DNA of 64,000 nt from Paenalcaligenes hominis_A (GCF_041359055.1 NZ_JBGJKZ010000005.1:171523-235522), one strand, 5' to 3'; positions 25,307 through 34,462 are shown, counted from the first letter of the stretch. Translations and numbers: made by a program. Notes: a model not told the origin generated them from the sequence alone.

Positions 25307-26752
25307 ATGAGAAAAAAACAATATCTTCACCTTAATAGGACTAAATCTGCTGTTTCACAACTGGCCCTAGCCAGTGCGGATTTTGTTTTTTTTCTGCTTG
25401 GTCCCTTTGTTGCGCTGTGGGTGGTGTGGCTGATTTGGGGCGATATTCGTCGCTTTATTCCCCCCTCGCAATGGTATCCGCAGTTTGTGGCGCATGGAGT
25501 ATTGGGCGGTTTGTGTGTGGGGTGGTTTTGGGTTCGTTTGCGTCACTACACTTACCGCAAGCCGTTTTGGTTTGAGCTAAAGGAAATACTGCGTACTGTG
25601 GCTATTTTTGCCATTTTTAATTTGGCGATTTTGGCGTTTTCCAAGTGGCATGTGTCGCGTTATTTGTGGGTGTTTACCTGGGTTAGTATTGCTGTTTTTG
25701 TGGCGTCGGGGCGTTTTGTAGTAAAGAAAATCCTGCGGCGCACGGGCATTTGGCTAAAAGATTGCGTCATTATCGGCACAGGAGCCAATGCCATCGAGTC
25801 CTACAAGGCGCTGAAAGGTGAAAAAGAGCTAGGTCTGCGCTTTCGTTATTTTTTTGCAGCGAACCCACCCCATCAGCAGCGTATTCACGGTTTGCGGGTG
25901 GTCAGCGACGAGCGCTTGTTATGGCGTACTACAGATCCACGTCATACCCAATATGTATTGGCGCTAGACGATGGTCAAGAGGTGTTACGCGAGCAATGGA
26001 TTCAAAAGCTGGCGTTACAGCAGTGTCGTGTGGTGTCGGTGGTGCCTACGCTACGGGGCATTCCGTTAAATAGTACCGATGTGTCGTATTTGTTTCGTTA
26101 CGAGCTGCTGTTATTAAAAATTAATACGAATCTGACCAAGTGGTCAGCGCGTTTTGTAAAGCGCAGTTTTGATTTGCTAATAGCGCTTTTAATTAGTGTG
26201 TTGCTGGCTCCCCTGTTGATTGTGTTGGTGCTTTGGATTATGCGCGATGGGGGCAGCCCTATTTATAAGCACATGCGGGTAGGGCGCAATGGCAAACTCT
26301 TCCCCTGTTTAAAGTTCCGTTCCATGGTGCTGAATTCCGACGAGGTGTTGCAGGAACTGTTACGTACAGACCCCAAGGCTCGTGCCGAGTGGCAGGCCGA
26401 CTTTAAGCTAAAAAACGATGTGCGTATTACTCCGGTAGGGCATTTTTTACGCAAAACCAGTTTAGACGAACTCCCCCAGCTGTGGAATGTAATTCGGGGT
26501 GAGATGAGTCTAGTGGGCCCACGTCCTATTGTGCCCGACGAGCTAGAGCGGTATGGCACCAATCAGGGCTACTACCTGATGGCTAAACCGGGTATGACGG
26601 GTTTGTGGCAAGTCAGTGGTCGTAATGATGTGGATTACGACACACGCGTTTATTTTGATGCGTGGTATGTCAAAAATTGGTCGCTTTGGAATGACATTGT
26701 GATTTTGGCTAAAACCGTAGAAATTGTTTTAAAGCGTGACGGGGCGTATTAA
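25307..26752 (+). CDS. wbaP: Undecaprenyl-phosphate sugar phosphotransferase, WbaP family
   Basis: A 481-residue polyprenyl glycosylphosphotransferase. Four N-terminal membrane helices (about 15-135) precede a soluble Rossmann-like segment and the C-terminal catalytic domain: 'KRSFDLLIALLISVLL', KFRSM, RKTSLDELPQLWNVIRGEM, SLVGPRPI, then 'KPGMTGLWQVSGRND'. It transfers sugar-1-phosphate, usually galactose-1-P, from the UDP-sugar to undecaprenyl phosphate to start a lipid-linked glycan. GalE on the opposite strand immediately after it could supply UDP-galactose. It could prime the locus polysaccharide or a separate exopolysaccharide. Confidence 0.9.
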   Translation: MRKKQYLHLNRTKSAVSQLALASADFVFFLLGPFVALWVVWLIWGDIRRFIPPSQWYPQFVAHGVLGGLCVGWFWVRLRHYTYRKPFWFELKEILRTVAIFAIFNLAILAFSKWHVSRYLWVFTWVSIAVFVASGRFVVKKILRRTGIWLKDCVIIGTGANAIESYKALKGEKELGLRFRYFFAANPPHQQRIHGLRVVSDERLLWRTTDPRHTQYVLALDDGQEVLREQWIQKLALQQCRVVSVVPTLRGIPLNSTDVSYLFRYELLLLKINTNLTKWSARFVKRSFDLLIALLISVLLAPLLIVLVLWIMRDGGSPIYKHMRVGRNGKLFPCLKFRSMVLNSDEVLQELLRTDPKARAEWQADFKLKNDVRITPVGHFLRKTSLDELPQLWNVIRGEMSLVGPRPIVPDELERYGTNQGYYLMAKPGMTGLWQVSGRNDVDYDTRVYFDAWYVKNWSLWNDIVILAKTVEIVLKRDGAY

Positions 26753-26762
26753 TACCTTGTGC

Positions 26763-27767
26763 TTAGGGCTGGTGGTGCTGCGTCCAACGCCAAGCATCGG
26801 CACACATCGTAAAAAGATCGTGGTGTGCGACCCAGTTTAAGTACTGTTTGGCTAGGGTTGGATCGGCATAGCAGCTTGCAATGTCCCCAGGGCGACGCGC
26901 TACGATTTCATGCGGGATAGGTTTTCCCGTGACGCGTTCCACCATATGCATTAGCTCTAATACCGAATAGCCTTGGCCTGTGCCCAAGTTCACCTGTAAA
27001 AACGCGTATGGGTGGCGTAGCAGATAATCCACCGCCGCCACATGGCCCGCTGCCAAATCCATCACATGTAAATAGTCGCGTATCCCGGTGCCATCGGGGG
27101 TGGGGTAGTCGTTACCAAAAATATGAAGGGTGTCGCGTTGCCCACTGGCTACCTGCATAATATATGGCATGAGGTTGTTGGGCTTGCCCTGAGGATTTTC
27201 GCCTAGTAGGCCACTGGGGTGGGCGCTGACGGGGTTAAAGTAACGTAAACACGCGATAGCGCTGTGGCGTTGGCTGCGGTGCCAGTCTTGTAAAAGGTGT
27301 TCGCCGATTAATTTGGTTTGTCCGTATGGGTTGGTAGCTGACAAGGGGTGCGATTCGGTCAATGGCAAGATGGTGGGTTCGCCATACACCGTTGCCGAGG
27401 ACGAGAAAACCAGTTGATGGACGTGTGCTTGTTCCATGGCGAGCAACAAGCTGATTAAGCCATTAACGTTGTTGTCATAGTAGCGCAAGGGGTGCTGTAC
27501 GGACTCGCCTACCGCCTTTAAGCCTGCAAAATGCAATACGGCCTGACAAGGAAAGGCAGTAAATAGAGCGTTAAGTTGGTCGCGGTCGCGTACATCGCCC
27601 TGTATAAACTGTGGGCGTTGGTGGCAAAGCTGCTCGATGGCATTCAAGACCTGCAGGTGGCTATTAGACAGGTTGTCTAAAATAACCACTTCGTAACCAG
27701 CTTGCAAGAGCAGTACCGTGGTGTGACTTCCAATAAACCCCAAGCCACCCGTTACCAATAAGCGCAT
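26763..27767 (-). CDS. galE: UDP-glucose 4-epimerase
   Basis: A 334-residue extended SDR of normal GalE length: TGGLGFIGSHT at the N-terminus, SSSATVYG, and YxxxK in 'NPYGQTKLIGEHLL'. 'YFNPVSAHPSGLLGE' and 'YLHVMDLAAGH' are GalE-specific. It interconverts UDP-glucose and UDP-galactose in the cytoplasm. It converges with wbaP (10 bp between stops), consistent with supplying UDP-Gal to WbaP. AAGGAGAAT lies just ahead of its start. Confidence 0.92.
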   Translation of the reverse strand: MRLLVTGGLGFIGSHTTVLLLQAGYEVVILDNLSNSHLQVLNAIEQLCHQRPQFIQGDVRDRDQLNALFTAFPCQAVLHFAGLKAVGESVQHPLRYYDNNVNGLISLLLAMEQAHVHQLVFSSSATVYGEPTILPLTESHPLSATNPYGQTKLIGEHLLQDWHRSQRHSAIACLRYFNPVSAHPSGLLGENPQGKPNNLMPYIMQVASGQRDTLHIFGNDYPTPDGTGIRDYLHVMDLAAGHVAAVDYLLRHPYAFLQVNLGTGQGYSVLELMHMVERVTGKPIPHEIVARRPGDIASCYADPTLAKQYLNWVAHHDLFTMCADAWRWTQHHQP

Positions 27768-28097
27768 TGTATTCTCCTTTGATGCCCTTCAGCCCTGAAA
27801 GACGGGCCTTCCACGTACTCAGGTAAAGCAATAATTATAAGGGAATACATAGCGCGAAGATTTATGGACCTATTCCGCACTGTATATGGCGGGTTTTAAT
27901 AGAATTGTCTTGAAAATAATGGCTAGGTTTGAGGCTTTTTGTATGACAAGCATTGTGAGATCACTAGAAAGTGGTTTTATTGTCGATGCATTGTCCAGAG
28001 CTAATAGCGCATTCGTCGTATAATAAAAACACATCTTTATATACCCAGCTCTTTGTCCAAGAAACGAGCGGGTTTTTTTATAGTGATTAGGATTACG
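27768..28097. promoter_or_regulatory. Divergent galE / rfb intergenic region with an attenuator-like hairpin
   Basis: This 330-bp gap has no credible gene. A TATAAT lies at 28019-28024 on the plus strand without a good -35. Directly after it, CCCAGCTC and GAGCGGG (28043-28072) can pair and are followed by seven T, a terminator-like structure placed between the putative promoter and rfbB. Confidence 0.45.
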
Positions 28098-29177
28098 ATG
28101 GTTACAGGACGGGGAGAGTGTGCGAAGCGTTTTTTGGTTACAGGCGGGGCTGGGTTTATTGGCTCTGCGCTGGTGCGCCATTTAATTACCAATACTACTC
28201 ATCAGGTAATAAATATAGACAAACTCACCTATGCCGGTAATCTGAACTCGGTACGTGACATAGCCGACTCAGACCGCTATCAGTTTGTACGTGCAGACAT
28301 CTGTGATGTGGCGGCCATGACACAGGTCTTTGATTCCTTTCAGCCTGATGTGGTGGTTCATTTAGCGGCTGAAAGCCATGTGGATCGTTCTATTACTGGT
28401 CCGGCCGCTTTTATTCAAACCAATCTGGTCGGTACCTATGTGCTGCTAGAGGCTGCGCGTCAGTATTGGGCTAGTCTTAACGCTGCTGAACAAGATGGGT
28501 TTCGATTTTTGCATGTGTCTACGGACGAAGTCTTTGGCGACTTAGCAGGCACAGAGGCGTTTTTTGTAGAGTCCACGCCGTATGACCCTAGCAGCCCCTA
28601 CTCGGCTAGCAAAGCGGGCTCAGATCATCTAGTGCGCGCTTGGCACCGTACTTATGGCTTGCCTACGCTAATTACCAATTGCTCTAATAATTATGGGCCC
28701 TATCATTTCCCTGAAAAGTTAATCCCATTAATGATTGTGCAGGCGTTGGCAGGCAAAAAATTGCCCATCTATGGGGATGGCATGCAAGTTCGTGATTGGT
28801 TGTATGTGGACGATCACGCAAGAGCCTTGGTAAACGTAGCTGCACAGGGTGTAGTAGGGCAGACGTATGTGGTCGGGGGCCACAATGAAAAAACGAATCG
28901 GGATGTGGTGTACGCTATTTGCCATTTGCTTGAGGAGCTAGCACCAGTCAAGCCCGCAGGTGTTAGGTATTACACAGATTTAATTACGCATGTTAAAGAT
29001 AGGCCGGGTCACGATGTGCGCTATGCTATCAACGCAGCAAAAATTCAACAAGAGTTAGGCTGGCATCCCCAGGAAAGCTTTGAAACCGGATTAAGAAAAA
29101 CGGTGCAATGGTATTTGGACCATCCTCATTGGTGGCAGGCTATTTTAGATGGGTCTTACCAAAGCGAGCAGGACTAA
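28098..29177 (+). CDS. rfbB: dTDP-glucose 4,6-dehydratase
   Basis: A 359-residue extended SDR. LVTGGAGFIGSALVRH, STDEVFGD (the family TDE triad) and the catalytic YxxxK in 'PYSASKAGSDHLVRA' are all present. It forms dTDP-4-keto-6-deoxyglucose in dTDP-L-rhamnose synthesis. I chose ATG 28098, with AGGA 5 nt upstream; an upstream TTG at 28053 falls in the terminator-like leader. First gene of rfbBDAC; its stop overlaps the rfbD start by 1 bp. Confidence 0.93.
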   Translation: MVTGRGECAKRFLVTGGAGFIGSALVRHLITNTTHQVINIDKLTYAGNLNSVRDIADSDRYQFVRADICDVAAMTQVFDSFQPDVVVHLAAESHVDRSITGPAAFIQTNLVGTYVLLEAARQYWASLNAAEQDGFRFLHVSTDEVFGDLAGTEAFFVESTPYDPSSPYSASKAGSDHLVRAWHRTYGLPTLITNCSNNYGPYHFPEKLIPLMIVQALAGKKLPIYGDGMQVRDWLYVDDHARALVNVAAQGVVGQTYVVGGHNEKTNRDVVYAICHLLEELAPVKPAGVRYYTDLITHVKDRPGHDVRYAINAAKIQQELGWHPQESFETGLRKTVQWYLDHPHWWQAILDGSYQSEQD

Positions 29178-30082
29178 TGCGAAAAATCGTGGTGTTAGCG
29201 CCTTATGGGCAAGTAGGGTACGAGCTAGTCCGTGCTTTAGCCCCTCTAGGGCATGTGCATTGTATTAGTCGCAAAGAAGTCGACTTTGTGCAGTTTGAGC
29301 GCTTGAGCCAGATCATCATGCAGCTTCAACCCGATGTGATTGTTAATGCTGCGGCATGGACCGGGGTTGACTTGGCTGAGGCTCAGTCACAGGCTGCGTA
29401 CCATATCAATGCAGACTTGCCTGCTTTACTAGCAACCCTAGCCACGCAATTAAATGCATGGCTTGTGCATTACTCTACAGACTACGTGTACAGTGGCTTG
29501 GGTGAAAAACCGTGGCAAGAAACGGATGTTTCCCAACCTAAAACTGTGTATGGACAAACGAAATTAGCGGGCGACAATGCCATTATTGCGCAGTGTGCGC
29601 AGCATTTAATTTTTCGTACTAGTTGGGTGTATGCGGCGCGGGGGCACAATTTTATGCGCACGATCTTGGGTCTAGCCCAAACGCGTTCGCAATTAACCGT
29701 GGTAGACGATCAACGCGGTGCGCCGACGCCTGCACGTTTTATTGCTATGGTTACTGCTTTGGTGCTGCAGCAGGTATTGGCACAAAAGACGGCGCTGCAT
29801 GCTGGAGTGTATCACCTAACCACAGCCGGGGAGTGTAGTTGGTACGAGTTTGCCTGCCATATTATCGCTTTAGCACGCCGTCACCCGTTAAACCTACAGC
29901 TAGAGCCAGAGGGGTTGCAGGCCATTAGCACGGCTCAGTATCCCACTCCAGCGCCGCGTCCGCTAAATTCGCGTTTGGATTTAGGGAAAATTCAGACTAC
30001 GTTTGGGTTGTGTATGCCATGCTGGCGCGATCAATTGAATTTAACTTGGGCGGAGTACCTAACTAGATGCATATCGCAATAA
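29177..30082 (+). CDS. rfbD: dTDP-4-dehydrorhamnose reductase
   Basis: A 301-residue RmlD-type SDR beginning MRKIVVLAPYGQVGYELVRAL, with 'DVIVNAAAWTGVDLAE', 'YSTDYVYSG' and the catalytic 'YGQTKLAGD'. It reduces dTDP-4-keto-L-rhamnose to dTDP-L-rhamnose. The glycine-rich loop has APYGQVG rather than the usual GxxGQLG. The gene overlaps rfbB by 1 bp and rfbA by 16 bp. Confidence 0.92.
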   Translation: MRKIVVLAPYGQVGYELVRALAPLGHVHCISRKEVDFVQFERLSQIIMQLQPDVIVNAAAWTGVDLAEAQSQAAYHINADLPALLATLATQLNAWLVHYSTDYVYSGLGEKPWQETDVSQPKTVYGQTKLAGDNAIIAQCAQHLIFRTSWVYAARGHNFMRTILGLAQTRSQLTVVDDQRGAPTPARFIAMVTALVLQQVLAQKTALHAGVYHLTTAGECSWYEFACHIIALARRHPLNLQLEPEGLQAISTAQYPTPAPRPLNSRLDLGKIQTTFGLCMPCWRDQLNLTWAEYLTRCISQ

Positions 30083-30954
30083 AAAATCAACGCAAAGGCA
30101 TTATATTGGCGGGGGGTGCAGGTACGCGTCTGCATCCGATTACTTTGGGGATATCCAAGCAACTGCTGCCTATTTATGATAAACCCATGATTTATTACCC
30201 CTTGTCTGTATTAATGTTGGCAGGGATTCATGAGGTTTTAGTCATTTCCACTCCCGAAGATTTACCCAACTTTCAGAAACTACTGGGCAGTGGTGAGCAG
30301 TTTGGCTTGCAGATTGAGTATGCGGTTCAGCCCACTCCTGCTGGGCTAGCACAAGCATTCGTTATTGGTGAATCATTTATTGGTGATAAGAATGTGTGCT
30401 TGGTGTTAGGCGATAATATTTTCCACGGTCAGCATTTTTCCATGCAGCTGCAAAAAGCGGCTCAACAGGAAACGGGGGCCACTGTTTTTGGGTATTTGGT
30501 TAACGACCCAGAGCGCTTTGGTGTAGTAGAGTTTGATGCCAATGGGGTAGCCATTTCCATCGAAGAAAAACCACTACACCCCAAGTCACCGTATGCGGTA
30601 ACAGGGTTGTATTTTTATGACCAGCAAGTAGTGGAGCTAGCTAAGCAGGTGCAGCCCTCTGCGCGCGGTGAATACGAAATTACCTGTTTAAACCGCGCCT
30701 ACCTAGAGCAAGGTAATTTGACCGTAGAAAAACTGGGTCGCGGTTTTGCCTGGCTAGATACTGGTACTCATGACAGTCTCTTAGAGGCATCGCAGTACGT
30801 GCAAACCATAGAAAAACGTCAGGGTTTAAAAATAGCGTGTCTAGAGGAAATTGCTTGGCGCAATGGCTGGATTACAGATGCGCAATTGCAAGCGGCTGGA
30901 GAAAGGTTCGCCAAAACTGCCTATGGTGATTATTTATTGTTTTTATTAAGGTAA
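30067..30954 (+). CDS. rfbA: Glucose-1-phosphate thymidylyltransferase
   Basis: A 295-residue RmlA: KGIILAGGAGTRLHPIT, 'SKQLLPIYDKPMIYYPLS', 'VLGDNIFHG', 'SIEEKP' and 'WLDTGTHDSLLEAS' are standard. It makes dTDP-glucose from dTTP and glucose-1-phosphate. It starts inside the end of rfbD and is followed 5 bp later by rfbC. Confidence 0.95.
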   Translation: MHIAIKNQRKGIILAGGAGTRLHPITLGISKQLLPIYDKPMIYYPLSVLMLAGIHEVLVISTPEDLPNFQKLLGSGEQFGLQIEYAVQPTPAGLAQAFVIGESFIGDKNVCLVLGDNIFHGQHFSMQLQKAAQQETGATVFGYLVNDPERFGVVEFDANGVAISIEEKPLHPKSPYAVTGLYFYDQQVVELAKQVQPSARGEYEITCLNRAYLEQGNLTVEKLGRGFAWLDTGTHDSLLEASQYVQTIEKRQGLKIACLEEIAWRNGWITDAQLQAAGERFAKTAYGDYLLFLLR

Positions 30955-30959
30955 AGTCC

Positions 30960-31523
30960 ATGCAATACATAGCCCAACGCATACCCGATGTGGTGCTATT
31001 ACAGCCAACCGTTTTGGGGGACGAACGCGGTTTTTTTATGGAAAGCTTTAGGAAAACTGTTTTTCAGCAGCACTGCGGCGCATATGAGTTTGTTCAAGAA
31101 AATTATTCACGCTCAGGGCAGGGTGTGTTACGTGGTTTGCATTATCAGTACCATCAGCCCCAAGGCAAATTAGTGCGCGTGACCGCTGGTGAGGTTTACG
31201 ATGTGGCGGTAGATCTTCGCGCCGATTCATCTACCTTTGGTCAGTGGGTAGGGGTGTATTTAAGCGCAGAAAACAAAAATCAGCTATGGATTCCCCCCGG
31301 GTTTGCGCACGGGTTTTATGTGCTTAGCGCCCATGCCGACCTGCACTATAAGTGCACGGCGTATTATGCGCCGCACGACGAGCAGATCTTACGTTGGGAT
31401 GATCCCAGCGTGGGTATTGAGTGGCCCTTAGTGACTGGGTCGCCAGTGTTATCAGTGAAAGACCAGCATCAAGCACAGCCATGGGCCACCTGTAAAAAAT
31501 ACTCGGTTGCGCTTGGAGCTTAA
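30960..31523 (+). CDS. rfbC: dTDP-4-dehydrorhamnose 3,5-epimerase
   Basis: A 187-residue RmlC cupin. 'DERGFFMESFR', 'GVLRGLHYQYHQPQGKLVRV' (with the catalytic His), 'WIPPGFAHGFYVLS' and 'YKCTAYYAP' (with the catalytic Tyr region) are present. It completes the dTDP-L-rhamnose pathway. Its stop codon coincides with the first bases of a direct repeat that ends in a gamma-carbonic-anhydrase gene fragment. Confidence 0.94.
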   Translation: MQYIAQRIPDVVLLQPTVLGDERGFFMESFRKTVFQQHCGAYEFVQENYSRSGQGVLRGLHYQYHQPQGKLVRVTAGEVYDVAVDLRADSSTFGQWVGVYLSAENKNQLWIPPGFAHGFYVLSAHADLHYKCTAYYAPHDEQILRWDDPSVGIEWPLVTGSPVLSVKDQHQAQPWATCKKYSVALGA

Positions 31524-31686
31524 TCGCTTAGTTTTAACAAGACCGTCTTAAATGCTTGCCCGCGTTCTATATAGGTTTGTGCGTTTTTTTGCATTGCGAC
31601 GATGTCGTCTTCAGTTAAGGTGCGTACCGCTTTTGCTGGGCTACCTAACATAAGGGAGCGCGGTGGAAATACTTTGTTTTGTAACT
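31518..31686. repeat. Left copy of a ~170-bp direct repeat flanking the acyltransferase gene
   Basis: This stretch matches 33727-33897 at roughly 95 percent with one 2-bp indel. The copies are in the same orientation and separated by 2.04 kb that contains only the acyltransferase gene. Confidence 0.93.
31523..31686 (-). pseudogene. 3' fragment of a gamma-carbonic-anhydrase-like gene
   Basis: The minus strand encodes a frame corresponding to the last ~53 codons of the intact gene at 33729-34256 (NKVFPPRSLMLGSP... to ...AFKTVLLKLSD, stop). It has no start, a 2-bp deletion near its upstream edge and about ten substitutions, so it is a decayed partial duplicate. It lies directly after rfbC. Confidence 0.88.
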
Positions 31687-31705
31687 GATTTGAGCTGAGA
31701 AAACG

Positions 31706-33694
31706 TTGAGTGTAAATCTATCTCCCACTGGCAAAACGCATCCTAAATACCGGCCAGATATTGATGGTTTACGGACTATCGCGGTAATAAGTGTTTTACT
31801 TTTCCATGGCTTTCCGGAATGGCTTCCTGGGGGGTTTGTGGGGGTAGATGTTTTTTTTGTAATTAGTGGGTTTTTAATTAGCTCAATTATTATTCGTAGT
31901 TTGCGGCTAGGGCAGTTTAGTATTTGGCATTTTTACGAGCGACGTATTCGTCGTTTGTTTCCCGTGCTGGTGGTGGTATTGGTTTTTAGTTTGGGTTTGG
32001 GGTGGTTTGTGCTTTCCCCCCTAGAGCTTCAATCTTTAGCCAAACATACAGTAGGTGGGGCTGCTTTTGTTTCAAATCTTATGCTGGCTGCCGATAGCGG
32101 GTATTTTAGTGATATTAGCGATACCAATCCGCTTTTGCATTTGTGGTCATTAGGTATAGAGGAGCAGTTTTATTTACTGTGGCCTTTGGTGCTTTGGTTT
32201 TTTTATTGGCGTAAATGGCCGTTATGGTTAGCCGTAGTTATTTGTATGGCGTCATCATTTGCCTATAGTCATTATTTAACTTTAGGCAATTTAAAATTAG
32301 CATTTTATAATCCTTTTTCACGTTTTTGGGAAATGCTAGCAGGTGCCGCTTTAGCGTGGTGGTCTATTAAAAAAACGCAAAATCCATTATCACTAAATGG
32401 TGTAGCACTTAGGCGTCACCATGTATTGTCATTAGCCGGTCTTATCTTTTTTATTGTGGCTTTGGTTAATTTAAATCCACAAAGTGTATTTCCCGGTTGG
32501 CGTGCAATTTGGCCTGTGCTTTCCGCGGTGTGTTTTATTGCGGCTGGGCCCTATGCGTGGTTTAACCGCTATGTTTTATCCAGACCGCTTATGGTTTGGG
32601 TTGGTTTAATTAGCTACCCTTTGTATTTATGGCATTGGCCTCTATTAGCGTATTTTCATAATTTTAGCTATTTGTTTGAGGCCCAGTGGCACCCGCTTAT
32701 TATTACTGTTTTATTGTTATTAAGCGTTTTATTGGCTTGGTTGTCGTATCGCTATGTAGAGGAACCCTTACGTGGTGGTCGCGCTGGGCGCATAAAACTG
32801 CTTGGCTTGTGTGCAGTGATGGGGCTGATTGCCGTAGTCGCTAGCGCCATTTGGTTAGCCAAAGGCATGCCTAAGCGCTTTGCGCCCGAGGTACGAGAGG
32901 TGGTGTCAATGGATTTGCGTACTCCCGAGTGGTTAGGCGCATTACGCGAGGGCCAGTGCCACAATATGGTTTATCGTGACCCCCAGCTAAATGCTGAGCA
33001 CTGTTTACCCGATGCGTCTGCAAGTGTGGTGCTGTGGGGGGACTCACAAGCCGCATCGCTCTATCAGGCTTTGCACGAGTGGGGGCAAACACAGGGGGTG
33101 CAAATCGGCCAGTTAACCATAGATGCGACGGCACCGTATTTTGATGCGGAGCGCAAAAATAATATGGGTTGGGATTACAGCAGCATCTCTGAACGGGCGC
33201 TAGAGCAACTCAGACAGCGGCCGCCAGCTGTGTTGGTACTGCATGCGTTTTGGGTGGCCCATAGTCAAACACCCGAGGCCATGCAGCAGCAGTTGCAGAC
33301 CACCATAGAAAAAATCCGCCATTATTTACCCCAAACAGAGGTTGTTATCCTCGGCCCAATACCCAACTGGAAAAAGCCTGCAGGTCAAAATACGTTTAAT
33401 TATTTTGCGCTGCGGGGCAGTGTGGTTCCCCCGTTTACGAGTTTTGGTTTGTTGGACAGTGCGCAATTTTTTGATGGGCGTATTCGAGACCATTGGCAAG
33501 GGCAGCCGTATGTGCATTATGTTTCTGCTACCGACTACCTGTGTGATACAGAGCAAGCGTGTTTAATCCGTTTGCCCGATCAGAGCTTTGAACCCAAAGC
33601 CATGGCCTATGTGGATGATTCCCATCTGTCTACGGCAGCGACACGGTTTTTAGTGCAAAAAATAGCGCCTCAGTTAGAAGCGCTGTTGCCTTAG
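31706..33694 (+). CDS. OafA-type acyltransferase with C-terminal SGNH domain
   Basis: A 662-residue protein. An N-terminal acyltransferase-3 domain (about 15-380, ten or so helices) shows YRPDIDGLRTIAVISVLLFH, GGFVGVDVFFVISGFLI and 'FYERRIRRLFPVL'. A periplasmic SGNH-like domain (about 400-662) has 'VVLWGDSQAASLY' and a late 'DDSHLS' that supply the Ser/Asp/His residues. It should O-acetylate a surface glycan. The start is a TTG at 31706 with a weak GAG upstream; no in-frame ATG precedes the domain. The first two-thirds is much more AT-rich than flanking genes. The gene lies between two direct repeats, which suggests acquisition. Confidence 0.87.
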   Translation: MSVNLSPTGKTHPKYRPDIDGLRTIAVISVLLFHGFPEWLPGGFVGVDVFFVISGFLISSIIIRSLRLGQFSIWHFYERRIRRLFPVLVVVLVFSLGLGWFVLSPLELQSLAKHTVGGAAFVSNLMLAADSGYFSDISDTNPLLHLWSLGIEEQFYLLWPLVLWFFYWRKWPLWLAVVICMASSFAYSHYLTLGNLKLAFYNPFSRFWEMLAGAALAWWSIKKTQNPLSLNGVALRRHHVLSLAGLIFFIVALVNLNPQSVFPGWRAIWPVLSAVCFIAAGPYAWFNRYVLSRPLMVWVGLISYPLYLWHWPLLAYFHNFSYLFEAQWHPLIITVLLLLSVLLAWLSYRYVEEPLRGGRAGRIKLLGLCAVMGLIAVVASAIWLAKGMPKRFAPEVREVVSMDLRTPEWLGALREGQCHNMVYRDPQLNAEHCLPDASASVVLWGDSQAASLYQALHEWGQTQGVQIGQLTIDATAPYFDAERKNNMGWDYSSISERALEQLRQRPPAVLVLHAFWVAHSQTPEAMQQQLQTTIEKIRHYLPQTEVVILGPIPNWKKPAGQNTFNYFALRGSVVPPFTSFGLLDSAQFFDGRIRDHWQGQPYVHYVSATDYLCDTEQACLIRLPDQSFEPKAMAYVDDSHLSTAATRFLVQKIAPQLEALLP

Positions 33695-33726
33695 TTTACG
33701 TACCAAAGGCTTAGGGCTTTAGATGG

Positions 33727-33897
33727 GCTTAATCGCTTAGTTTTACCAAGTCCGTCTTAAATGCTTGCCCGCGTTCTATATAGGTTTGTGCATTTTTTTG
33801 CATTGCGACGATGTCGTCTTCAGTTAAGGTGCGTACCGCTTTTGCTGGGCTACCTAAAATAAGGGAACGCGGTGGAAATACTTTGTTTTCTGTAACT
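33727..33897. repeat. Right copy of the ~170-bp direct repeat
   Basis: This is the counterpart of 31518-31686 and forms the 3' end of the intact gamma-carbonic-anhydrase-like gene. Confidence 0.93.
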
Positions 33898-34256
33898 AGC
33901 GCGCCCGCCCCCACTAGGGACTCTGCACCAATGACGGCACCATTTAGTACCACCGCTTGAATCCCAATTAAGCAGTTGTCCTCGATGGTGCAGCCATGCA
34001 GCATGGCTTGATGCCCAACGGTTACGTTCTTGCCTACGGTTAAAGGGTAGCCGGGGTCGGTATGAAAGACGGCCCCCTCTTGGGCATTGCTGCCGTTGCC
34101 CAAGACAATGGGCTCGTTATCACCGCGCAAAACGGCCCCAGGCCAAACACTAACCTGCTGCCCTAGATGTACGTCGCCAATCACTACCGCTTCGGCTGCC
34201 ACGTAGGCGGAATCAGCAATGCTGGGTTTTTTATGTTGAAATTGATAAATAGTCAT
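33729..34256 (-). CDS. Gamma-carbonic anhydrase family protein
   Basis: A 175-residue left-handed beta-helix protein with hexapeptide repeats (YrdA/PaaY type). The three zinc-ligand histidines are in place: H65 (AVFHTD), H82 (TVGHQA) and H87 (MLHGC). Members bind zinc or iron and may act as carbonic anhydrases or thioesterase-like helpers; which applies here is not clear. Its 3' third is duplicated as a fragment behind rfbC. It is divergent from the azurin gene. Confidence 0.88.
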   Translation of the reverse strand: MTIYQFQHKKPSIADSAYVAAEAVVIGDVHLGQQVSVWPGAVLRGDNEPIVLGNGSNAQEGAVFHTDPGYPLTVGKNVTVGHQAMLHGCTIEDNCLIGIQAVVLNGAVIGAESLVGAGALVTENKVFPPRSLILGSPAKAVRTLTEDDIVAMQKNAQTYIERGQAFKTDLVKLSD

Positions 34257-34462
34257 CCTGCCTCCTCGAAAAGATCACCCCATCATACCGTGGATTGAGA
34301 AAGGTACGAAGTCTGCTGAAGGGCCTAATAATAAGGGTTTGATGGGGTTTTATGGCGTAATGCTAAAATTACTTACATAAAGTAAGGGTGGGGGCATGTA
34401 CAGTTGAAGCAGTTTTTCTTATGATGAAAGAGTAGTTTTTTTTGTTGATTAGGAGGTTATAT

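Noticed and set aside
27870..28181. 103-residue minus-strand frame upstream of rfbB
   Set aside because: It overlaps the rfbB start region antisense, lacks a ribosome-binding site and resembles no family.
31518..31690. Intact small gene after rfbC
   Set aside because: It is only the 3' end of a duplicated carbonic-anhydrase-like gene with no start codon.
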